Shown here piece by piece: positions 1-12,398 of a stretch of 64,000 bases of DNA. The stretch comes from Cordilura impudica (lineage: Eukaryota > Arthropoda > Insecta > Diptera > Scathophagidae): NCBI GenBank assembly GCA_963682025.1, contig OY821519.1:143582429-143646428 (forward strand), read 5' to 3'. The translations under genes were made by a program, and so were the position numbers. Below the pieces are notes generated by a model. It worked only from the letters and a program-made list of their open reading frames with translations. It was not told the origin of the DNA and searched no databases. Position 1 is the stretch's first letter. Every line of letters begins with the position of its first letter.

Positions 1-1372
1 AAAAAGTTAGTATGCCAAACTTATGTTCATATTTGTAAAAGAATAATGAAAAAACGTATGAAATAATAAAAGACCAGCCCATGTATACTCTTAACATTGT
101 GCTGTATGACATCTATTTGAAAATATTGACATTCATGTTAAAATAGAAATAACTATTGCAAAGCTAATTAGAACAAAAATTGTGGCACCATCTACTGTGG
201 CATAGTCACGCTGAGCAAAATGAAGTGACACTCTGTTAATGCAAAAGAAATGTATTTTCCCCACAACAAAATATTGCAGAAATTTATGTAAATGAAATAA
301 TATACCGATTTATTTCTAACATGCAGTTATTATGGATATACATATATAGAATATATGTATGTTATTTGTATTATTTAATATGTGTATGTATGTATATGTA
401 AATATTACACACAAAAAATACAACATCAAACGTTATTTTTGTGTGTTTCTCTTTAAATAAATTAATACATAAAAATTTTTTTTGCTAAATTTACATTGTT
501 TTCTTTTTATTAACAACTAGGTACATATTTTAGCATTATTTGCTTTAGATGCTGGTGAATTTTTACTCCCTTTATATTAACTCGTAGTGTCTGCTTGTCG
601 AAAAAATTTTGGATCGATTTGAACCCCTTTCCCGTGACCCAATCGATCTGAAACTTTGCAGGCAGGCTCGTGGCAATGACAGAAATGATCTAGTAAATTT
701 TTTTAGTGATGCCAAAACAATGGAAACTTTTAAATTTTTCTACCAGAGTTGATAAAAAAATGTACAAAGGGTTAGTTTTTATTATGTTATTACCACAACG
801 ACCACAAAAACAACAAGTCCAGCTATGACTACAATATAACATTTTGAATAACAACAAGAACACTATAGAAACATCATATTTTTAATTTTTTTTTACTTCT
901 TCAGAGATTTCCCTGGACTTGTTCCACCGATTTTAATGATTTTTGAAACAGAAATCTTCCCATAAACTTGAAGAATCATTCTCACTAAAAATGATCACCT
1001 GAGCTATCCTATTGAGGGCGTGATCGTGACAAGAACAACATAGAAAATTATATTTTTTCAAGACTTTTTTTAGTTCTTTATTCAAATCTCGGGCTCTAAT
1101 TGACCGATTTGGACGATTTCAAACAGCAAACTTCTCAGGATGTTAATGAATCATTTTTTATATCAACGAGCACCCTAGCTGCCCGATTGATGCCGTCATC
1201 GTGATTTCCACAGACGGACAGACGGACATCGCTATATCAACTCCGGTTGTTATAAGGATCACAAATATATATATTTTATGGGGTCCAAATTTTTTTTTCT
1301 AATTATTACAAACGGAATGACAAACTTACAAACTTAGGGTATATCCCTCTGCACACTGGAGTGGAGGGTATA
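1..1372 (-). mobile_element. HINE-like family A, copy 1 (5' part)
   Basis: Reverse-strand copy of the repeat seen at 19374 and 58711. Its 5' end is the hairpin at 1342-1372 (reverse complement of ATACCCTCCAC...GAGGGTAT), followed by a (GTCC/GTCT)n tract near 1205-1235. The element runs off the left edge, so its 3' end is not in the window. It abuts and appears to have inserted into repeat D (1373 onward). There is no coding capacity. Assignment to Helentron-associated INEs is inferred from the subterminal inverted repeat and 3' hairpin seen in the complete copies. Confidence 0.75.
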
Positions 1373-2725
1373 AAAAAATCGCTTTCCATGATAATTTCAA
1401 TAAATTATTCAAATTAAAATCTTAAATTTACCTATTTACGTAATTTATGTTTGTCTAATTTTTTTTAAAAGCAAATTATGCAAAAATTAATATTATGAGT
1501 GAAAAAAACATGTCTCTAAAATTACAATGTAATTTAATTATGCAAAGTTACAATAATTTAAATCTTAAACTTAATATTGCACTATTTTTTCAAGGGCTTT
1601 TCAATAGAGAGCTATAAACGAAATCATACGTTGGACAACAACGAAATCCACATTGAAGATCTCTTTGTTCTCAAATATTTATCAAAAAAAGCATACTCTT
1701 TGGTTAGTGCTGGCCATCAGAGAACCTGAGCTAAAGCACTCTTAACAATACAAAACAATTTTGAGATGAAAAGCAAAACAGACAATGTGAAAAGTTTAGT
1801 TTAATAAAAGAAGTATGTTTGCATATCGGACGACGTTAAATGAGAAAAATCAAAATGTTTAAAATTTCATTCATTACTTTTTTTTGCAGAATTTTTTCAT
1901 TGACCAACAATGGCAATTTAAAGAAGAATTTGAATAGATATTAGTTTTTGCAGTTTGCATTTTTTGCGTTCATCTTATTCCATATGTAAAACGAAATCTG
2001 CATATTGTCGTTAGCTGTGTTGCCAACTTTGACAACTTATTGTAATTTCGACGATTTTTCAATTTGTTAAAATGATTTGTTAAATTTGTTAAAATGATGA
2101 TTGAAGATTTAAAATTTTCAGTAGTATAAAAATTACGATTTCAAGGGTTAACAATTAATGGGTTGTTTATCGAAAATTGATAGTTTTTTTTTTTTCAGTG
2201 TAAATGGAAATTACAAAATATGTATAGATTTAATTCTGGGTCAAGTCGTTTCAAAACGGAAATACCTTGAATAGCATCTCTATTTAAGATATAAGTTTAA
2301 TTGTCAATAAAATTATTTAGTTGATTGCTGTGTTAAATTTTTTTCGTTGAAATTTCACCACTAATAAATTTTTATATATAAAAATAACCAATGCTGTAAT
2401 AATATGCGTAATATGAATTATATAAATAAATTTTATTGTTTCCTTTTGTAATATTTTGTCGAGTTTTATTTTTATTTTCTTGGCAATTTCTTGTTTTAAA
2501 AATGACGATTTTGGCGATTTAGTTTCCAAAATTGTCGATTTTCAGAAAATTTTATTAGCAGCACTGGTCGGTAACAAAGAAGAGAGAAAATTGTGTGTGG
2601 GTTTGTATAAAATGAGAAAGATTAAATTTTGTTTGTGTATTTCGCATAGCTTTGTAGGGAGTGCTATGTGTATTATTTCAGCGTTACAGAATCAGTCAGT
2701 CAGTCAGAAATCAGCGTAAATATAT
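1373..2725 (-). repeat. Interspersed repeat D, copy 1 (unclassified)
   Basis: About 1.35 kb that matches 49915-51335 in inverted orientation, including a stretch rich in GTCAGTCAGTCAG near 2695-2712 and the sequence TTTACGCTGAT at its end. The only open frames are shared short accidental ones on both strands, so I do not call a gene. The far end is cut by the family A insertion at 1372. A third short piece of D is at 54955-55005, beside a Helitron helicase. Confidence 0.6.
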
Positions 2726-2951
2726 ATATTAATTTTTTTCTCTTCTGTGCCACTTTAAAAAAAGATTATTGTTTTGAATTATACATTATTGAATTATATA
2801 TTTTATTTTGTTTTAAATTTGTTTTCTATTTTTTGCAGTGTAGTTTCGCCTTTTTTTTTTGTTTTCTTTAAATACCGGTATTAATACCGAGATCCCGGTA
2901 TTAATATAATGAAATACCGAAATACCGGTTTTGAAAATTTGGTCTGGTATT

Positions 2952-3037
2952 GCAAGCCCTAAGTATAATGATCGCAAAGACTATATTTATATAAGCAAGC
3001 CCTAAGTACAATGATCGCAAGGACTATATTTATATAA
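2952..3037. repeat. 43-bp tandem duplication
   Basis: Two head-to-tail copies beginning GCAAGCCCTAAGTA at 2952 and 2995 differ by two or three bases. Just upstream, 2871-2932, the motif ATACCGGTAT and close variants recur four times. I see no gene between 2726 and 3320. Confidence 0.7.
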
Positions 3038-3320
3038 CATATATTTGGCTCAATTTTTTCAGAAGTACAAAAAGTGAATCTGACTTTCGAAGCCCAAAAT
3101 GTCGACCACACAAAACATTTTATATCGGTTATTAAAAGTTTAACAAATATGATTTTTGCAACAACGCGTAAATTTGATTGTTTGGAGGATGATTGCCATC
3201 TAATTTTACAATATAAAAAAATGTTATAAATGTTATAAATTTTATAAAAGAATTTGGAAAATATAATAAATGAAATCAAAAAAGTGCTTATCTTCAAAAA
3301 CTCAAGTCAATGAATTTCCG

Positions 3321-3450
3321 TTTTTATACCTTCACATCAGTGTACATAGGGTATATATCAGTTTGCCAATCCTTTTGCTATATATTCTTGATCCTCATAA
3401 AAGAAGAAGTCGATCTGGCGATGTCCTTCTGTCAGTCTTCTTAAAACATT
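3321..3450 (+). repeat. Family A 5' fragment
   Basis: Degenerate 5' end of family A: TTATACCTTCACATCAGTG, a returning arm AGGGTATATA, then a CTGTCAGTC remnant of the (GTCY) tract. Truncated. Confidence 0.5.
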
Positions 3451-3659
3451 CTCCTGTCCGCAATAGGTGGACTTAAACTTAAAATATGTAGGTGATGAAT
3501 GGCGTATGAAAATGTAAAGATTCTCCGATAAAATTTCACGTAAAAAACTAAAAATAGTGAAAAATGTTTATACATAACAGAATATGCGCAGATATATGTA
3601 CATATATACATGTCTACCACAGAGACATACACATTTTTGTTTGCTTGTTACTTTTGTTG

Positions 3660-3808
3660 TTATACCCTATACCACTATTGGTAAAAATCGGTGCTTGTTC
3701 AGACCTAATCTCCATACAAATAACCCCTTTGAAATCGACTTAATATCCAAATTATCATATAGATCTCGGTCAAATTCTATCAGTAGTCCAAAAATAAACC
3801 CTATTTAA
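3660..3808 (+). repeat. Family B, internally deleted fragment
   Basis: Starts TATACCCTATACCACTAT, then jumps to the middle part of B (GTTCAGACCTA, CCATACAAATA) and the segment ending AGTAGTCCAAAAA. The GTCY tract and the 3' hairpin are missing. From 3809 to 4078 I see nothing recognisable. Confidence 0.55.
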
Positions 3809-4081
3809 CAAAAATTGTGAATGATAATTGCTTTCAATTAAAAGAGCTCAAATATACCTAAAATGTTTGTTAATTACGAGTATCTTATTAATTTTAAACA
3901 TCATTGTAAAAATCTAGCTATTATAATTTGTAATCTAGTCTTTTTTACCTGTTAATGTTGACTACCTTGGTTATATTATGTTTATATATCAAATATATAA
4001 GGAAAGGCGTTTTAAGAACACTGTTTAAAAAATTTGTGTTTTCCAAATAAACAAAAAAAAATTAACAATTTAACGCAGTAA

Positions 4082-6439
4082 TAGGGCCCATACATGACAC
4101 CATCATGCTGGCACCATCAAGTGCTTGTACAATCAAGATCGAAGCACATACCACATCAGCATGCTGGTACAATCATCATTTCTTTGCAAAGAGCGTATCG
4201 ATACGGGTAGTGACCTAAAAAAATTTTTTGTTTTATTTTCTACATTTGTTAACTGAATACGTATCTAATTATTATATACTAGATGTAACCCGGTGTGCTT
4301 CGCTACACCCTCCCCCTCCTCTCCCCTTCCGAATCGTTATGAAAGGGCTCACGCAAAGTCCCAAGGCTCTCACTAATACAGTAATTCAGATATATCACAT
4401 TTAATATTAAGTTTGTGAGGGGGTACCACGCGCATTTGTCTAATCCCGCCCATTTTTTTGTCTGACTACTCACGTTAATAATAGATGACCTGAGACAAAT
4501 TTGCAAAGCTTTCTCTATCATAGTGCTTAATATATATGATATTAAAAATGCACTTTGTATGGGAGGTGCCACGCTCACTAAAAATATTAAAAAAACCAAA
4601 GCCTGTAGCACTCCCATATCTGCAGTAAGACTATGTGAAAATTTCAGGAAGATCAGATGAGTAGTTACGGAGAGTACCTCCTACAAACAAACAAATAAAC
4701 AAATATTATCTCTTTATTATGTTAGTACAGATCATTAGTATAGATTTTTTATTTCAATGCTTGCTGAAGCTAATATACAATGTTTTTTGTTTTTTCATTC
4801 GGTACAACAGTAATCAGATTTTTCGGCGTTCCTACCCTAGAGCAAGGTACATGTAGCTGCCCATGAGAAGAAGATGGATTATCCATATTAGAATATTATT
4901 TGGCAATTTTCTTTTTCGCGATTTTTGATTTTGCCCATTTTTGATTTTGAAGATTTTTGTTTTTGGGCGATTTTCATTTTCGCGATTTTTGGGTTTGGCG
5001 ATTTTTAATTTTGGCGATATATTTTCCACGACAAATCACATTGACAACTAATGAACTTGTCAAAAGACTGTCTCTTTCGTAGTGCTTCATATTTTTTACA
5101 TAGGAGGTGGCATGCCACAAATCCCATCCCGCCCAATTTTTATTGGACTACTCACATTAATATCTGATGGACTCATGCAAAATGTCTAGTCTTTCCCTTT
5201 TATAGTACACAAGTTATATGATATTAGATATCTACTTTGCATGGGCGGTGCTACACCCACTGTTTCGATCACGCCCATTTTTTTGTTCGACTAATCATAC
5301 AAAGAACATATGGGCTCACGCAAAGCCACAAAGCTCTCTCTTTTACAGTACTCCAGATATATGACATTAAATAGTTACTTTGCATGGGGAGTGCCACGCC
5401 CATTGGTGTGAACCCGCCAATTTTTTGTCCGAATACACATACTAAGATCTGATGGTGTCGCGCAAAGTGTCAAAGCTTCCCTTTTTTAGTACACCAGTTA
5501 TATCACGCCCATTTTTGTCTAACTTATCAAATGAATAACTTATGGGCTCACATAAAGTCCCAAGACTCCCACTATAACAGTACTCCAGATATATGGCATT
5601 TTATATTTAATTTGTATGGTAGGTGCCTCGCCTATTGGTCCGATACTGCCCATTTTTTGTCCGACTACTCACATTAATAATAGGTGGCATCAGACAAATT
5701 TGAAAAGCTCTCTCTATCACAGTACTTGAGATATATAATATTGAATTATTACTTGTATGGGAGCTACCACGCACACTTATCCGATCCCGCCCATTTTCGG
5801 CGTAGCTACTAATATTAACAATAGGTGACCTCACACAAATTTGCAAAGCTCTGCCTATCATAGTACTCAATATATGTATATGATATTAAAAATTTACTTT
5901 GTGTGGGAGGTGCCACGCCCACGAAAAATATTTAAAATATTAAAGCCTATAGCACTTCCCATATCCGCAGTAAGACTCTGTGAAAATTTCAGGAAGATCA
6001 GATGTGTAGTTACGGAGATTACCCTCTACAAACAAACAAACAAACAAACAAACACACATTACCTCTTTATTATATTAGTATAGATTATTTAAAGATGTTT
6101 TTATTCGACCTTTCCAATTGTAAATAAGAAATTAAATATTATTATATATTTAAATTATACGATATTAATTATTAAGTCTAAAAATTAATTTTTTATGTTC
6201 GTCATAAAATTCCTTCATAAAATTTATCCTTGCGTGATGTTTGCTCTTCAAAAATTTTATTACAATGAGAAATATGGCGCATACACTACACCAGCATAAT
6301 TGTGCAATCACAAAAATATAAACCTCATTTTGATTTTGCACAATCGGATGGCACAATCACACCACAGGCCCGTACAACGTCAATCAGCTGGCGCAATCAC
6401 TTGATTGCGCATGCATGCTGGTGTCGTGTATGGGCCCTA
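4082..6439. mobile_element. TIR element F (PIF/Harbinger-like MITE) hosting C1
   Basis: The left end TAGGGCCCATACATGACACC (4082) is mirrored by the right end, which reads GGTGTCGTGTATGGGCCCTA and finishes at 6439. Both are flanked by TAA (4079-4081 and 6440-6442), the 3-bp duplication typical of PIF/Harbinger. Both arms carry further inverted material (repeated GCACAATCA-type motifs at 4110-4180 and 6290-6410). Repeat C occupies most of the inside. No transposase is recognisable. Confidence 0.65.
4278..6085 (+). repeat. Repeat C, copy 1, ~140-bp internal tandem units
   Basis: Begins ACTAGATGTAACCCGGTG and ends in (ACAA)n followed by TATTAGTATAGAT. The interior is a degenerate tandem array with a period near 141 bp. 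Each unit contains variants of GGTGCCACGCCCA, a CCGCCCATTTTT block, and a phrase like GGGCTCACGCAAAG. A short sub-copy with its own (ACAA)n end sits at 4278-4745. The family is unclassified; the microsatellite-like tail recalls non-LTR derived elements but no coding supports that. Confidence 0.65.
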
Positions 6440-6647
6440 TAACCGAAATATAAAGAAGAAAAATAATTTTACATTATTATGCCTGTTATTGAAAGAAGCA
6501 ATAAAACTTACCAATTTATATATAATTATTGGTAAAAACAAATTGAAACACTGGTTAATAAAATATGGTTTTAACTTTTTTTATTTTTATTCAAGCACAA
6601 AACTTTGGCACGAAATGTTTTCATTTGTTCTTAAACTGATTTCTTTT

Positions 6648-6986
6648 TATACCCTATACCACTATGTGGTTTGGGTATAATGACTTTGTGCTGCTGTTTG
6701 TAACAACCAAAAATATTTGACCTAGACCCATCTTTAATTATATCGATCGAATCAGAATCACTTTCTGAGTTGATTTAACAATGTCCGTCCGTCCGTCCGT
6801 CCGTCTGTGTGTCCATGTAAAGCTTGTAATCAAACTGCAGGTCGCAAATATGAATGTATTTTGATGAAATTTGGTACATAAGCTTTTATCGGCCATGGGA
6901 TGAACGCTATTGAAATTGGTGAGAATCGGTCCATGTTCAGACCTAGCCCCCAGACTATAGACCGACTATAATTTTCTTACTTGTTT
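6648..6986 (+). mobile_element. HINE-like family B, copy 1 (internal deletion)
   Basis: Complete 5' end (TATACCCTATACCACTATG), a (GTCC)n tract at 6782-6806, and then a jump at about 6951 from the mid-element directly to the 3' terminus (AGACCGACTATAATTTTC, CTTACTTGTTT). About 450 bp present in full copies is missing. There is no coding. Confidence 0.75.
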
Positions 6987-7797
6987 AATTTTGTTTTTGT
7001 TAAATAAACAGCAGTGCCCATGTGTAAAGAAATGTAAACGTAAAAAGATCGCCGCATGTTAATATACACTGCAATTCTATTCACGACAATCCAATAATTA
7101 TAAAATTTCTAGATCGTTTATATCATACGATGTTTTTAATTTTTCGAAAGCTAAGGGCCAGTTGGATTGAATGTATGTAAAGAATATATAACAATCTGAA
7201 AACTTCTTAGTGGGGAATATTCATGAAAACTTTTTCTCTTTAAGAACCAGAAACACATCTCTAGAAAGTTTACATCAAACAAGAAAAATATTCTAGAGTA
7301 TTCTGTATTTTATATTTTAAATCTATAAATACTCTCTAAATTTAAATATAAGTCTCTTAAAAAGATTTGAATCGACGACATCGAAACTAAATATTTTTCC
7401 AAAAAGGTTAAACATTAGTTCAGTCAGCTTTCAGTCACCTTTCCTTTTTGATTAAAATGCAAGCTATCATTAAAACGTTTTCTGTTTAAAACTCAATTTT
7501 TGAGGTATTCTATGAAAATTTCATACAACTGTACATACAACAATATTTGCTTTTTTTATGTTTTGTTAAACTTTTATAAAACTCTTAATTTATTATAAAC
7601 AAGACCGTTTAACTAGAAGAACACGCCCAGTGAAATGAGTTAGTTGACAAACAAAATTGTAATATGGAAGTTTTCTACTAAAACAAGTTTAGAGTATTTT
7701 GTAATTTTTTAATTTGTAATTTTACATCTTAGAATATTTCTTTCAATATTTATTAATAACTTATTATATGTAAGACGCCTAAGACACTTGGTGCAAA
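6987..7797. other. AT-rich stretch without recognised features
   Basis: I see no coding, TIR, RNA gene or family resemblance here on either strand. Confidence 0.5.
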
Positions 7798-8030
7798 ATT
7801 AAAAAATACTTTTTTATAAAAGGTACTTTTTGAGAAAGGATATTTTTGCAGAAAAAGGAACTATTTTAGGAAAATATTTTAAGAAGAGGTATTTAAAAAT
7901 ATGAATACTTTTTTAAGAAAATATACTTATTTAAGAAAAATAATTTTTTTAAGAAAAGTTATTTTTTTTATAAGAAATGGTAATTTTTTAAGAAGAGGTA
8001 TTTTCTTAAGAAAACGATTTTATCTTTTCT
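7798..8030 (+). repeat. Degenerate ~17-20 bp minisatellite, TTTTTTAAGAAAAGGTA-like
   Basis: About a dozen imperfect units built on TTTTTTAAGAAAA followed by GGTA or similar. A second array with the reverse-complement motif is at 31175-31535. An accidental short reading frame runs through this array; it is not credible as a protein. Confidence 0.6.
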
Positions 8031-8139
8031 TTCATCTTGGCGATATTCTTTATTATATCGGGATAACGATAAACAAACGTGCGGCAATACTTGCTTAAGC
8101 TAATGTAACACGTGTAGTATTACCTCATACACACCTTCA

Positions 8140-8362
8140 TGAACCATATGTTACAACTACAACGACTACAACAGCACAATATATTTAAAAATATAACACT
8201 TGAACAGCTTTGTTTTTCACGTTTTTTAACATATTCATTCATATCAATTGGGCCGATTTTGATGATTTTAAATAGCAACTCAGTCAGGATATTAATAAAC
8301 GATATTATGCAAAGCGAAGACCCTATATTTATTATTTAGGGCGTGATCGTGATTTGAACTTC
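8140..8362 (-). repeat. Family A-related fragment
   Basis: Resembles the reverse complement of the middle of family A: ACAACTACAACGACTACAA, CCGATTTTGATGATTTT, and GGGCGTGATCGTGAT correspond to 790-1030 and 1110-1205. It is diverged and lacks both ends. Confidence 0.45.
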
Positions 8363-8381
8363 TCTTCAGAATTTATATATA

Positions 8382-8707
8382 CTAGCAGATTCCAGTGCTC
8401 CAATGCAATTTCTAGGCAGTTTTATTTTTCAACTTAGCCAATTCACAAACCAAAATTTTTATTGTTTATTATTATTGTGAATGAATATAACAAACTCATT
8501 CACAAACACGTTAACATAGCATATGTATAACTTTAGCAAATTTAAACGCAATTTACTCAAAATAAAGAAAAAAATTTAAAAGCTGTAAATCTGCAAAACG
8601 GCTAAAAAGAAATACCTTTCAAATAATATATGCTTGGTCAAAATCGGGATAAAACCGTAGAACAAAACATAGTCACAAGGAATCGCCTAGCATATTAATA
8701 TTATAGA
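8382..8707 (-). mobile_element. Short canonical Helitron, family E copy 1
   Basis: On the minus strand it starts TCTATAATATTAATA after an A and ends CTAG before a T, the Helitron insertion pattern (A|TC...CTAG|T). It matches copies at 29900-30259 and 47075-47520. No Rep/helicase is encoded, so it is non-autonomous. Confidence 0.7.
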
Positions 8708-8767
8708 TATACACTCTGCACAGTAGTGTCGAGGGTATGAAATATATAATTCTTAATAAAAAACCAA

Positions 8768-9252
8768 TGAGAAAGTTGTAGTCGACCGACTATGAAATAC
8801 TCAATACCATGCGTTTACGGAATTAGTCTTAGGTTCAATTAATTGGGTATAGATAATAAGCACAAACCAAATCTGAGTGTTATTTGTATTAATTTTTTGC
8901 CTGCAGATCTGGAAAAGTTCATGTCGGATACCTTATTTGAATGGGACAAAGTGGAAAAATGGACCGATTATGATTATATGTGGTATCACTTATTTTCTGT
9001 CCAATATTTTTATTTTTTTATCGGTTTAAGTGAAGATCGGGAAGCAGCTTTATATGGGGGCTATGACTAAGAGTTATTCGATAGGGTTTATTTTTGGACT
9101 ACTGATTAATGGATGCAACAAACACAAAAACCCCAATTTCACCGAGAATTATATGATAATTGCGATCTTGGGTTATTCGTATGGGCACAAGGTCTGATCA
9201 TGCACCGATTTTCATCAGACCGATAGAAGCTTATATAACAAATTTCATAACA
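8768..9252 (-). repeat. Family B 3' half
   Basis: Reverse-strand 3' portion of B: a diverged GTCGACCGACTAT hairpin, then AATACCATGCGTTTA and GCCTGCAGATCTGGAAAAG, continuing to ATAGAAGCTTATATAACAAATT. It stops where complete copy 2 begins at 9253, so copy 2 probably inserted into this one. The two reading frames across 8843-9336 are repeat-derived. Confidence 0.65.
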
Positions 9253-10031
9253 AACAAGTAAGAAAATTACAGTCGGTGTAGACCGACTATACGATACCCT
9301 ATACCATGGTTTAGAGACTCTATCTCTTCGGTCCAACTAATTGGATATAGAAAATAAGCATAATCCAAATTTAAGTGGCATTGTTATTCATTTTTTGGCT
9401 GCAGATATGAAAAAGTTTATATGGGGACTAGGTCGAAAAATGGACCGATATTTGGTAAGGTCACTTATATTTTGAAAAAATATATACATACAAACCAAAT
9501 TTGAGAAAAATCTGCGTAATATTTTTGTTTTTTGATAGATTTAAGTGAAGACCGAGAAGCTGCTCTATATGGGGCCTATGACTAAGAATTGTCCTATAGG
9601 GGTTATTTTTGGACTACTGATTAGCGGATATAATGAACACATACAAACCCAATTTGACTGAGATCTATATGATATAATATGATATAATTTGGATCTTATG
9701 ACAATTTATGTTGATTTCATAAAGGCCATTTGTATGGGGACTAGGTCTGAACATTGACCGAATTTTACCAATTTCAAGAGCGTTCATGCTATGGCCGATG
9801 AAAGCTTATATACCAAATTGCATCAAAATATATTTATATTTGCGACCTGCAGTTTGATTACAAGGTTTACATGGACACACAGAAGGACGCACGGACATCG
9901 CTAAATCGACTCAGAAGGTGATTCTGAGTCGATCGGTATAATAAAAGATGAGTCTAGGTCAAATATTTTTGGTAGTTGCAAACAGCAGCACAATGTCATT
10001 ATACCCAAACCACATAGTGTTATAGGGTATA
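9253..10031 (-). mobile_element. HINE-like family B, copy 2
   Basis: Both ends are present. The 3' terminus is AACAAGTAAGAAAATTA plus the GTCGGTGTAGACCGAC hairpin at 9253-9290. The 5' terminus is CCACATAGTGTTATAGGGTATA at 10011-10031, quoted here in plus orientation. The (GTCY) tract is short in this copy (GAAGGACGCACGGACAT). No coding. Confidence 0.75.
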
Positions 10032-10240
10032 AAATTCATATTAGCTACCTGTAGTTTCGCTACAAAATTAACATGGTCACATGGATCGGTAATTGTCACA
10101 TGTATGTCATGATTGCGACCGCTATGTAAACTGGATGTAATCGTGTATCAAAATTTGTGTTTAACAGAACATTCATAAGTTTTCCTAAAGTTAACTGCTC
10201 TCAGATGTTTTGCATGGCGAAATACATACATATGTACATA

Positions 10241-11284
10241 CTATGTGCAAATAAAATACTCGACAAACTGCTTGTTTTTGATAATCATGAAGAATATGTT
10301 AAAAAAAATTCTACAAAATGAAACATATAATAATGCAGATTATAAGCTTAAAGTGTTACATATCTCTTTATTTATGAAACAAAAAATACAACAAAAAACA
10401 ATATTCTGAAAAAAAAATACAAAAACGAAAACATGTAATATTTCAACGCAAAAAACTATTCGACAACGTCGCTCTGGTTGTGATTAACGGGAAAAATTTT
10501 GATTCAAAATAAAAAATTAATATTGCGTTGCTCATCCTTTTTGTTTCATGACGGCTTTAAACGGCTTTGGCATTGATTTAACAAGATCTAAAATGTAATT
10601 TTGGTCAATTTTATGCCACTCTTCCAGAAGGATTGCTTTAAGTTGGTTTTTGTTACTGAAATTTCTTTTCTTTATATTTTGCCGTGCTTTAGCGTTGATC
10701 TTAGGATTTTTTTATTTCACGCAAGATCCACCTTTCGTTTACTTCATTAAGTTTTTTTTGGACGCCCACTTCTTTGCACATTTTCAATACTTTTAGTTTT
10801 TATATATTTCTCTATGATGTAGTGAATACTTGTGTAAGTCTACCAACAATTTCTGCTAATTCTTGTTCCGTTATTCCCTTTTTAAAATGTGTAATTATTA
10901 TTTCTTTAACATCTTAAGAAATCTCTGCACCCTTTCGACCCTTGTCAACAACTAAATCAATAAATGAAATTAAGACTTTAAAAAATATTAGTAATAATGA
11001 AAGACATCAATATAAATTTCAAAAAAGCGGTACTTTTCCCGTTAATCACAACCAGAGCAACGTTGTCGAATAGTTTTTTGCGTTGAAATATTGTATGTTT
11101 TTTTTTTGTATTTTTTTTTCTTCAGAATATTGTTTTTTGTTGTATTTTTTGTTTCATAAATAATGAGATAATACTTTAAGGTTATAATCTGCATTTTTAT
11201 ATTTTTCATTTTGTAGAATTTTTTAACATATTCTTCATGAGTATGAAAAACAAGCAGTTTCTCGAATACTTTATTTGACCGCTG
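10241..11284 (-). mobile_element. Tc1-like transposon with ~250-bp TIRs
   Basis: Inverted arms at 10241-10499 and about 11032-11284 match for nearly their whole length, including TCGACAAC/GTTGTCGAATAG and a block around GGTTGTGATTAACGGGA. TA dinucleotides flank both ends (10239-10240, 11285-11286), as in Tc1/mariner. Long TIRs of this kind occur in several Tc1-like lineages. The interior carries a transposase remnant on the minus strand. Confidence 0.75.
10530..10965 (-). pseudogene. Tc1 transposase remnant lacking the catalytic core
   Basis: Reading the minus strand from about 10965, an N-terminal helix-turn-helix-like stretch is visible (DVKEIIITHFKKGITEQELA, then LAEIVGRLTQVF and ERWILREI). 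It runs almost straight into the family's C-terminal tail (QLKAILLEEWHKIDQNYI, then LVKSMPKPFKAVMKQKG). The usual central DDE/DDD region of some 200 residues is absent. Stop codons and frameshifts also break the frame. This reads as an internally deleted, non-autonomous derivative of a Tc1 transposase rather than a gene. Confidence 0.7.
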
Positions 11285-11749
11285 TATGTAGAATTTGCTC
11301 TAATTGAAAAAATTACATAATATTCTCTACATGAATTTTACACATGCAATATTTGAAATAATTACAAAACAACAAACAACAAAAATTCATCGTCTAATAC
11401 CTCTTTAAGTTGTAAAGAAAGACAGGTTACAATATATTGAAGTAAAAAAAAAAACGAACGTATAATACGCTAACAAAGCACAAAGAAAAAAAAAATTGCG
11501 ATATATGTACATATGTTCGAGTATATTAAGTATAAGCCAATAAATGTAAAAACACAAGATCACTTATTAATAAATAAAATAAACAATCTCCGAATTTACT
11601 ACAGAAGAATAATGAAGTTATTTCCTTTATTAATATTAATAATGAAACAAAAATTCATTAGAGAAATTTTATTCGAAAAAAAAAAAAAAATAAATAAATA
11701 AACAAGTACAATGAAAAAGTGTCAAAGCAGAGTACTGTATAAATTGAAA

Positions 11750-12398
11750 TTTCAAAGGGTTGTAGGCAGACCGTACGATACCCTATACCATGATTTTAGA
11801 GAAACTTTTAAGTCCAAATAATAAGATATAGAAAATAAACATAAACCAAATTTGAGTGGCATTTTTATGTATTTTTTGCCGCAGATCACATAGGATGTTA
11901 CTTTAAGTATAGTTATATATTATTAAAAAAAATATTAATATAAACTAATTTTCAGAAAATCTATGTATGTCATATTTTTGCTTCTTTGATAGATGTGAAC
12001 AAGGGTGGCCTTACAGTTTTTATTTGTTGACTACTGAATAATTGAAGTAAGAAATACACATACACTAAATATGACATACACTAATTTGGATCTTAGAGTA
12101 ATGTTAGTGATGTTTACCAATTTCAGTAGTGATCGTTTTTGGGCGACGAAAGCTTATATGCCAAACTTCATAAAAATATATTCACACTTTATTGATTATA
12201 CGTTTAGTTTGATTATAAGGTTTAAATGAATACACAGACAGACAGACAGATAGGTGTACGTATATCGCTAAGTCAACCCAGAAAGTGATTCTGAGTCAAT
12301 CGGTATAAAAAAAGCTCAGATATATTCAGATATATGTGGTAGTTACAAACATCAGCATAAACACAATACACCCTGACCACAGTGGTATAGGGTATAAA
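11750..12398 (-). mobile_element. HINE-like family B, copy 3 (diverged)
   Basis: Recognised by GCAGACCGTACGATACCCTA at the 3' side, AGGTTTAAATGAATACACAG with a GACA-type (GTCY complement) tract at 12236-12252, and CCACAGTGGTATAGGGTATA at the 5' end. It is older than the other copies by visible divergence. Confidence 0.65.

Noticed and set aside
2456..2719. 87-codon frame conserved with the 49864-50169 frame, as a gene
   Set aside because: Explained by DNA similarity of repeat D; frames occur on both strands, and the non-coding parts are equally conserved.
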